Source of the DNA: Beverwykella pulmonaria
Taxonomy: Eukaryota > Ascomycota > Dothideomycetes > Pleosporales > Melanommataceae
Direction of reading: 5' to 3'
Length of the DNA: 64,000 nt
Assembly: GCA_001599595.1 (NCBI GenBank)
Contig: BCHH01000002.1
Coordinates: 159,205 to 223,204, forward strand
The translations under genes and the position numbers were made by a program. Below, one piece after another: positions 56,697 to 64,000 of this stretch. Below the pieces are notes generated by a model. That model searched no databases. It saw only the letters and a program-made list of their open reading frames with translations, and had not been told where the DNA came from. Numbering within the stretch: the first letter of the stretch is position 1; every line of letters starts with the position of its first letter.

Positions 56697-57727
56697 TCAT
56701 TTCCAGTCGGTGGGTGCCCAATTTACCGGGCCAGTCTTTAGTGGTTTGATAGCTCCATCTTTCGTTATAATTGCTGGCCCATTCTGGTCTGACATTAGTT
56801 TGCACCCTACCTTGAGTTAGAACATTTCTAACCCAGCGCAAATTCTTACTGTGGTAAACTGACCTAACGCGAAATACGCAATATTATCCACATTGTTGTC
56901 ACATGCCGTTATTGCCCATTTGTCAACGTATGGTTTTCTCTTTGCAAGCTTGGTGATTCCAGACCAATCATAAACTTTAGCGGGCTTGCCAAAACTTCCA
57001 AATCTAGGTATCTCAACCTATCGCAAACGGTTAGTTGTGCCCTAGTGCAGAGAAGTATTCGACGTGAATATAGGAGAACATACATCGTCTATGTCTAAAC
57101 CCCCGGGTGTGTGAGTCATTTCGTGCAAGAGAGTAACGTCTAAAAGGTAATTATTAAGCAAAGTTAGTTGAGGATACTTACAGCGTCCATCTCACTAGGT
57201 GTTTGCGTGTTCCCGGGGTCCCGGATATTCTCCAAGATGCCCGCTAGTGATTCTGCAGAACTGTCAGAGATATTATTGTTTAACAAGGCTATCTCAATCG
57301 ACCTATGCAAGGGAAGGGCATACTGTGAACCTTCCACAATTTGATGTTGTGCATGTTTTGTCGAAATTGAGACAGGCTGAGAGGGCCCGAATATGGAGGC
57401 GTTCTGTCATTAATGATGTCGTCATGTGCGAACAGATTGCCAATGAGGTCTTGGAGTTCTGGCGCACGTGGGGGAACGTCCGCCCAGTCAGGCTTCGTCG
57501 ATACGGATTGTGCGAGCGCGTCTCTTCCGGCCTCAGCCATCTCGAAAGCTGCCTGTAACGCTTCTTCAATCTTTTCGCCTAAAACCGTTGGTTAGACCTT
57601 GAAGACCCTTGGAGAATTACTTACTAATGCCCTCTTTGTAGCAAGAGCTATCGATTTTGTATCCGCCTACAAAACTAGTTGTAGAGAGTAGAGGTAAGAT
57701 GACCTGAAAATAAAAGAAGGCGACCAT
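56697..57727 (-). CDS. secreted HEMTH metallopeptidase, M35/lysine-specific-endopeptidase-like (238 aa)
   Basis: Exons 57625-57727, 57374-57578, 57196-57302, 57084-57139, 56864-57017 and 56697-56788; all phases are continuous. The N-terminus is a putative signal peptide (FQVILPLLSTTSFVG). Exon 2 carries KIEEALQAAFEMAEAG and PPRAPELQDLIGNLF. Exon 4 has the zincin motif VTLLHEMTHTPGG, followed by an Asp-rich turn. Exon 5 has WAITACDNNVDNIAYFAL, like the C-terminal helix of aspzincin-type peptidases. Short fungal proteins of this kind are secreted and poorly characterised. The second intron has a weak donor (GTCTCA). The gene is intact as modelled; catalytic activity is inferred from HEMTH. Confidence 0.75.
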
Positions 57728-59190
57728 TTTCGGTGAAGATGCTTGGGCGATAATTAGACATTAGACTATCTGTAGATTTATAAATATGTTAGATGATGAA
57801 AAACACACGTGTCAAAATAGCGACGAATGCGAGTGATGACATTCTTGCATCCTCATGGATCCCAAAGGTCTCAGGACATGGAGTTCGCGGAGACATGATA
57901 CTGGTGGCAAAATGTACGTGTATAGATTCTGGTAGTGCAGACCCGGATTTCCTTCGACTCATAGACCCGTGCCCCTAAGGCACGGTGAAGCCTCTCCTTT
58001 CGCATTGAACACTATACTGTATCACGGTGGAACAGTCGAGAATCTTGGGCCACATCGCTAACGTCAAACTCCTTCCAATCCATTAAGTGTTCTCGGAAAT
58101 ATTTGCGGATTGTTTAAGCGCCTTTGAGCCATGCAACGAGAGTCACACTGAGCTAGCCTCAAGCATATAGGTTCACCTAGTTTGGGCAGATTAGGAAAAC
58201 ATGGAATTCTAAGACCGAAAGTACTTATCATTGAAAAAAGTGCAACGTCCCTTAAAAGTCTGTTGGTTCAAAGTCCATTCGACAAGACTTCAATCTCATT
58301 ATGCCGGGCAATTCGTGGGGGTGCAATGCTGAATGTAATGATCCAAAATCGCAGATAACTCTAACCTCATATCCTTCATGGAGACTGGAGAATGTGTACG
58401 TGATGAACAAACGTCCAAGTAGGTGCAAAATATAGCTCGTGGTCAGCGCCAATATAGGTTGTAATGGACCAAATATGCGTAATTCCTAGTCTCACACAGC
58501 CATTGAAACGCCCATTCTCTGCTGGATCGTGTGGCGAGGTGCGAATTCTTTCCGCGATCGGTTGAACACTGAGGCACGGAGCGACACAGGCACTCGCACA
58601 ACGCTACGCCGCAAGCTCCATCCTCAATATAGTCGGTGAACTTGAAGTCCTGGTGTGTCGAGAAATATTAACTTAGCCTCATTTACTGAGATATAAACTT
58701 CTAAATAAAGTGCAAACTCGTCTAGATTCAATGGGATGGTCATTGTAGTCGATTGTTAGTTTACCCAGGACTCTGATTTTCGTTCGGTGGGGCAACAGTG
58801 CCGCAATGAAGAGGATTGATCTCATATCTGTCCAAGACTGCGGATAACCTCTGCCTCGGGCGCCGATATGCTAACCGGCCAAGTATACATTTCCAATTTG
58901 AAACATTGAACTTGGAACGTTCTCGCACTGCACAATTCCCCCTGTGGAAGGATTTCCAAGAGAGAGGACAGGCATACTGTGTCGGTATGTTTTTTCCTTT
59001 GATAAAAACACGTTTGCAGTTGAGGATCTTCTAGCAGTGGCGAGGCCATGAAGGAGTTAGATGCGGCAATCTCTATATGCCGCGTATATAAATCTCGGGA
59101 TGACTTAGAGTTAGACTTTGCTAGTATTTGGTTTTTAAATCCAGCACCGCGTTAACCCTTCTCTAAAAAATTTCAAATATCCTTCGCAGC
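57728..59190. other. gene-poor 1.4 kb inside the island
   Basis: Divergent upstream region of the metallopeptidase and the Cys-rich protein genes. Short frames (57793-57978, 58816-59034) have no motifs. No repeat of the named families was seen. Confidence 0.4.
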
Positions 59191-62100
59191 ATGAATTATA
59201 AGGCCGTATTTATCTTGGTTGTTCATCACTTTTCCAATATTACTTTTGCAGCGGCAGTGGCACCAACGACCAAGGGAAAAAATGTGCCAGCCACCATGGC
59301 CCGCCGGGATGAATCAACCCCAACAATTACTGTGGGCAATGTCCAACAGTATGTGCAGTACGGGGTAGGGTTCTGCATTACTCACTTTGAGCGAGGCTAA
59401 CGCAAATGGCAGACCGAAGAAGAGGTGGAGGGAAGATATATTAAGCTCTTCCCAACGGGCATCATAGAGACCATACCTGAAGAGGGAATACATATAACAT
59501 TTGGCTTAGAAATCCAGAAAGAGCTGTCTGACATCATGAAGAATGAATGCAAAGAAGAGTCCCAGCTTGAAGCATGCCGAACAGGGATCGCTAAGGTTTT
59601 ACATGACAATTCCCTTCATGCCCATACTAAGCGAATCCTCCCTTTGGTTGCTGCTGCAACGGTGGGTGAAGTTTTAGTGTCTGCTATAACTTGGCTTCTG
59701 GCGGGCGCCGCAGTTTTGGCCGCGGCGATTTCGGGAAGTACGTCAACGGCCCCCACGACAGTGAGCCTTGGGAATGAGAGAAATGGGATACTCGATCAAG
59801 TCCAGTCTATGTCTGAGGCTAGCATTATCGCCATCGCGACTGGTGCAGACAACAAGATTATGGGTACGATTACAGTTAATCCAACCCCACCAACGCCAAT
59901 ACCCACGTAAGTCAACCTCTCTCACATGCGAATCCGTCCTAATTCCGCACTACAGACCTAAAGATGCTATTAGAGTTGAGCAAGTGGCATCCGATGATGG
60001 AGATTACAAGGAAGGCGACATTCTCATCCATATCCCAGAGAACACTGCGCGAAGAATTGACGACTATCTTGGAATGATGGGGATCGAAGACGTGAAAAGA
60101 AAGTGCAAAAAGAACAACCCAGAGGTGCTTGGGAAGCGTAATCCGCCCATACTAACCAAGCCCGATGTAGAGTGCGAGGGCGGTATCGACGATGTTACCA
60201 CAGTCTTGGCGGAAGCCTTTGCCAACACCCTTCAAGACGCTATGCCAGCGGACATGAATAACGCACTCAACCCGGCGAATATCCCAGAAGGGGCAGCGAC
60301 TCCAAACTTTGAAGTTCGCGGCGCCCTGATTGCAATTCCTCAGGCACGACGAGCGTACCGACGACAGATTCCGGGAAATGCAGGTCTCGACCCACAACTG
60401 ATGAACCGATTCATTTTTCTCGCGAATCTTGCAAGTTCAATTATAATCAATCGTGTCATTCTAGCCGGCGCAATGGAGGGGCAGAAACTGGTAGTTCATT
60501 TGGCGCAAGAATACATGTCAAAAATAAAGACGAAGGACACCGCATGTCCACGAGATTTGGTTTGTGTTGACGATGACTGCAAGGGTTTCATAGAGGTAAC
60601 TCCATTCATTGACGTTTGGGGTCCAGATAAATCTGAAAGGGAACAAATTCAGACCGGGGTTTGCAAAGCTGTAAGATCCAAATTCAAGATCTCTTGAAGC
60701 GATAGCCAACTGACGACCCTAGGCTAAAACTAGTGGCTGCTTGTGCGAAGAGATCGGCATCCCGTACTATCACTCAGCCGAAAAGGGTCATTTGGAGGCA
60801 CTGCAAGTCTGGATCAAGGAACTAGATGATTCGGTAAAGTATCCCGACTGCAATTCAGATGGAAGGGTCGACTTAGATGCCAGGATATTTGAGGAGTATG
60901 TTGTAATACGAATACCCCAGGTCTTTAAACCTACTAATGGCTAATGTAGCTCTATCAACGAAGCATGCAAGGACCACAACGAACTAAGACGATTGAAGAA
61001 ACGTGGCCTTGCAAAACGCAATACTTGGGACTGGTCGAATAATGGTGACTCAACCAAAATACGCTGGTCCTTTCATTGGGAGGACGATGGCGATCAGTGC
61101 CAATTAAGCTGCCACGATGTCTTCCAACGAATTAGAGACAATGAAAAATGTAAGTAAACTCTACAGATAGGTTCCTCGTCGTATTTGATGAGTTGAGGCT
61201 AGCAGCTAATATTACTACCAAGGCGTATGGCAAGGCGGGATGAGCAAAAAGGGCTCATTACCTACCGAATGTGGCATTGCTAGCTTTACTGTGGAGAAGG
61301 AAGAAGGCCCCCCACGAGACTTACAATGCTTAGGAAAACCATGGGGTGCACCTAAGGATAAGCAAGATGATGGCTCCCCAGATGTGACCTCAGCAATAGG
61401 GGAGTTCTGTAAAAGGCGGCATGGCCAGACAGCAGAGAAAGGGACTGACCACGAGACTATCTACGATCGATGGGATATCTCAGCCTTTGGTGTCCCGAAG
61501 AGAGGCTCATTCTGGATTCGAGCAACCCATGGACCTTTTGAGCAATGTGATAAAGGCACTATTGACGAGAAAGACTGTCAGCTCGTTCTTACAGCGGGCT
61601 TGCGGTTCTGCGACACGGATGTGGGATTCTCCCATGGTCTAGGTGCCCAGGGAGAAAACTGCGTTGAGTATGGGATCGATACCAGCGACAACGTGCTTGA
61701 AGGAAATCCGCCTTGGGACAATCACGTCGCCAAGTTCCCTCCGCCAGAAAGCGCACCTGGTCAGAATGGGAAAGACAACTCACGACCCCTAATTTGCAAC
61801 AGTGATCCTTTCAATGTGGGTGCAGATGCTGATTTCAACCGCGCCATTGATGACTACTGTGGGAACGGGAAGGATTTTGAAAGGAAAGAGTACTTGCAAG
61901 TGGAGAATACAGCCAAGTACGGATCTCGATGGTTTTCCTTGTACGCTACGACCATAAGGAACCAAGAACAAGAAACGACCTGGACACCTGTTCAAGACAT
62001 GCGATACTGCGAGTAAGTTGACACATTGATTCGACAATGCTTCAATTTAAGGGGCTCTAACCTCTTCACAGCGACGGATTTGACTGGAAAAAAAACAAAG

Positions 62101-62303
62101 ACGATTGCCTATATGCGATGAGAAAAATTGCCTTTGAGTGTAAGAAGAAAGGTACCACACAAATAATAATACTCTATGCTAATATAATGGTAGGTAAGAC
62201 ACACATAACTGAGGGTGAACCACCCTCCACTGGATACTTCGTATATCGATGTGCTCAGTGGCATCTTGAATCATATGCCGCCTCGTCACCTGCTTTGAAT
62301 TAG
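59191..62303 (+). CDS. large secreted Cys-rich protein of unknown function (911 aa)
   Basis: Exons 59191-59364, 59413-59906, 59956-60670, 60723-60895, 60950-61149, 61223-62012, 62072-62151 and 62194-62303; every junction keeps phase. A signal-like N-terminus (KAVFILVVHHFSNITFAAAV) is followed by a first domain with a hydrophobic stretch (LVSAITWLLAGAAVLAAAI). A middle domain of about 240 residues (IPENTARRIDDYLGMMGI, PNFEVRGALIAIPQ) has few Cys until CPRDLVCVDDDC. The C-terminal half repeats a Cys-bearing unit at least three times: CLCEEIGI...ACKDHN, CLGKPWG...CKRRHG and CNSDPFN...DYCGNG, each with a D..(A/R)I..(F/Y)C helix. It resembles accessory regions beside killer-toxin-like chitinases, but no GH18 or LysM motif is present. 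I do not recognise the family. Confidence 0.7.
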
Positions 62304-62395
62304 AGATCGTGTTGAGTGTTGATGTAAGCAAAAATACGCGGTCTATGTGTATCTCTAGGATAAACATATTTATATACTATGATGCTTACACACTG

Positions 62396-62522
62396 TGTAA
62401 GCCCGGGACACTGTACTGTCACGTGGATATGCCACTGACTGATCAGCCCGTCATATATCAGCTGTACATACATCACCCAGAATACAGATTTTGAGGCTCT
62501 TTCCTCCACTCTCCTGCTTACA
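62396..62522 (-). repeat. TGTAAGC-family short LTR-like repeat, copy G
   Basis: A 127 bp copy in inverse orientation starting 93 bp after the stop of the 911-aa gene. The core GTCACGTGGATATGCCACTGA is intact. It abuts repeat X copy 2 just as copy E abuts X copy 1. Confidence 0.75.
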
Positions 62523-62645
62523 GTACGCCCGACCGTACAGTACTATAGTATACCGATATTGGTAACGTTAGTACGTACAGCAACCACTGTACGATACTCG
62601 AGGCTGCTATACTATCTGTTTACGGTAGTTGTGTAGTATCTCAGG
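62518..62645 (-). repeat. palindrome-rich repeat X, copy 2
   Basis: Inverse of 51610-51740, with ATTGGTAACGTTAGTACGTA and CTGTTTACGGTAGTTGTGTA. Identity is high by eye, with scattered transitions. Confidence 0.7.
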
Positions 62646-62989
62646 TGACTGTCGCTACTACCAGGCAGGTTGCCTAGGGCAGGGTTCTCAGGTTCATAGA
62701 TTAACACGGAGAATGCTGTCTGTGCTTTTTTATTGATAATTTCCTAACAAATTTAGCAACCACACCCTTGTTAACTTATATCCCAAGGAACAACGCAATC
62801 GTCTCTTCGTATTGCTGCCTCGCAAGCCTCATACTCAGAGCTATCATCAAGCTGTCAAACTACCTAGCTAACTAGCCGACATATCATGCTGCCTCATCCT
62901 CGCGCTTAGAGAATGCCCTCATGGCGTCGCCTAGCCCCTTTACATCGTCCTCTCGTGAGGCGACAGACCCTCTCCATGGAGAGGAATAA

Positions 62990-63125
62990 TATAAGGGTTT
63001 TCTGATAGGGGACAATGATCATTTGGCGACTGCGTTTTTTCTAGGAAGGATCAAGTCAGAGCAGCTTATAAGCCGCTTGATCTTGGATCAGCTAGCTACA
63101 TCCGGGACAAGCCTAAACCACTACA
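62990..63125 (-). repeat. solo-LTR-like repeat, family 2, copy 3
   Basis: Inverse orientation. The minus-strand start is TGTAGTGGTTTAGGCTTGTC. It matches 51363-51500 over about 130 bp, including the CTTATAAGC palindrome and GATCATTGTCCCC end. Confidence 0.55.
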
Positions 63126-63774
63126 AATTAACTACGTATAAGACCATTTAACTGAAGGAGGATTATATACAATAATGTGATTTAAAACGATCTAATAGAG
63201 TGCATCAAAACTCTAAACAAAAACTGCAGAGCTCTCATTCTTAGGCACTATCACAACTTCCGAGTCGGGTATAGTGCTTAATTTCAGCTCCACTACTCCA
63301 TCATACCACGTGATAGTTCAGTTACTGCATACGAACCGTACTGCATGGTTTCCCCTCCCGTACAATTAGTAAGTAACAGCTGACACTTCCGTTACCGCAC
63401 TGTGCTACCTCTGAGACGCTCCGTAACTGACGGTTGGACACATTGCGTCTATCTCTTTACTAACGCGTTAAGCAAAGGGATAAGAGACTTCTAGTATTAG
63501 GGCAACCTAGCACAAGGCAACTAGACTAACTTCCCACCAGCATTAAAGTCCTAGTTGTTTTCCTTTTATTACAAAGTTTAATTTGTATACAAAGTTAGTC
63601 GTGCAAGTAAATAGAGGCTAAGGATTTGATCTAAACTAGGAGCAAGATTGTATTGGTGACATAGCTTTTACGTTGCGCCGTTAGGACTTAAAAGTAAAGG
63701 TAAGCGTATATATGCTAGAGAGCGTCATGGATACTGCGACTCAAACAGACCTATTGTTTTTATTCGCCTCCATG
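63126..63774. other. AT-rich intergenic, no gene seen
   Basis: 3' flank of the ankyrin gene. No recognised repeat or gene. Confidence 0.35.
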
Positions 63775-64000
63775 TCAAGCCGCCTCGAGTGCGTTGATGT
63801 CGGCACCCTTGTCAAGCAGTAACTTCACTACCTTCTTGTGGCCTCTATATGAAGCCGCACAGAGTGCGTTGCCGCGGTATCCACCCCGCGCGTCGCTGAA
63901 GTATGCACCCTGCGCGTTGACGTCGGCACCCTTGTCAAGCAGCAACTTCACTACCTTCTCGTAGCCTCCTTGTGAAGCCGCATGGAGTGCGTTTTCGTAG
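63775..64000 (-). CDS. ankyrin-repeat protein, C-terminal part
   Basis: Open from the window edge to a TGA at 63775-63777 on the minus strand. Two ankyrin repeats are clear: ALHAASQGGYEKVVKLLLDK followed by GADVN, then ALCAASYRGHKKVVKLLLDK followed by GADIN. The repeats are nearly identical at DNA level and separated by a 12-residue insert (AQGAYFSDARGGYR), suggesting recent duplication. In fungi such repeats often form the C-terminus of NACHT- or HET-type proteins, but the N-terminus is outside the window. The region after the stop continues with repeat-like residues, so the stop could be a recent mutation. Confidence 0.8.
   Translation of the reverse strand, partial: YENALHAASQGGYEKVVKLLLDKGADVNAQGAYFSDARGGYRGNALCAASYRGHKKVVKLLLDKGADINALEAA

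Overview
The window is nuclear DNA of a filamentous ascomycete (Pezizomycotina; the class cannot be fixed from sequence alone). Genes carry short introns of roughly 42-90 nt with GT-AG borders and CTRAY-type branch points. The gene families are typical fungal ones (DUF7730, DUF7704, DUF3176, rhodopsin-like membrane proteins, AA9 LPMO, NLP, UNC93-like, fungal Cps1-type M20 peptidase). Between the genes lie decayed Pogo and Copia transposons whose stops mostly look like C-to-T or G-to-A changes, suggesting repeat-induced point mutation (RIP) or long deamination. Exon borders below were derived by hand from splice motifs and were kept only where reading phase is continuous.

Layout. 0-5 kb: the 3' part of a DUF7730 gene, a solo-LTR-like repeat, then a badly broken RRN6-like Pol I factor pseudogene. 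5-10.5 kb: a small membrane ORF and an allantoate-permease-type MFS transporter (minus) facing a D-2-hydroxyacid dehydrogenase (plus); a 3 x 174 bp tandem array containing assembly Ns lies in their shared upstream region. 10.8-15.1 kb: a repeat zone with a Copia gag relic, a minisatellite and a broken enterotoxin-A-like ADP-ribosyltransferase gene. 16.9-21.1 kb: DUF7704 and rhodopsin-like membrane proteins as a divergent pair, then an M20 carboxypeptidase. 21.4-24 kb: two Pogo relics and an LTR. 24.1-30 kb: an SDR, several short LTR-like repeats and a DUF3176 protein. 30.4-34.8 kb: relics of a fungal transcription factor and of a dynamin-like GTPase; the dynamin relic is split around an intact-looking REI1-like zinc-finger gene.

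35-49.4 kb is the quiet, gene-dense core. It holds a TauD-like dioxygenase divergent from an UNC93-like transporter, an SMI1/KNR4 protein, a DUF1593 hydrolase-like protein, a coiled-coil PPxY protein, an NLP (necrosis-inducing family), a metallophosphoesterase and an atypical protein kinase. 49.4-52 kb is gene-poor and ends in LTR-like repeats.

52.2-62.3 kb is the most interesting region. Five genes (a DUF4360-like secreted protein, an AA9 LPMO with odd splice sites, a second DUF7730 protein, a 238-aa HEMTH metallopeptidase and a 911-aa Cys-rich secreted protein) lie between inverted copies of the same composite LTR-like repeat. Four of the five have a putative signal peptide, so this looks like a small secretome or effector island. 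The window ends in the C-terminus of an ankyrin-repeat gene.

A short repeat family (90-157 bp, TGTAAGC...GCTTACA ends, eight copies) recurs throughout. Two copies have perfect 5-bp target-site duplications and two more have near-perfect ones. This fits SMART/TRIM-like solo LTRs better than ordinary MITEs.
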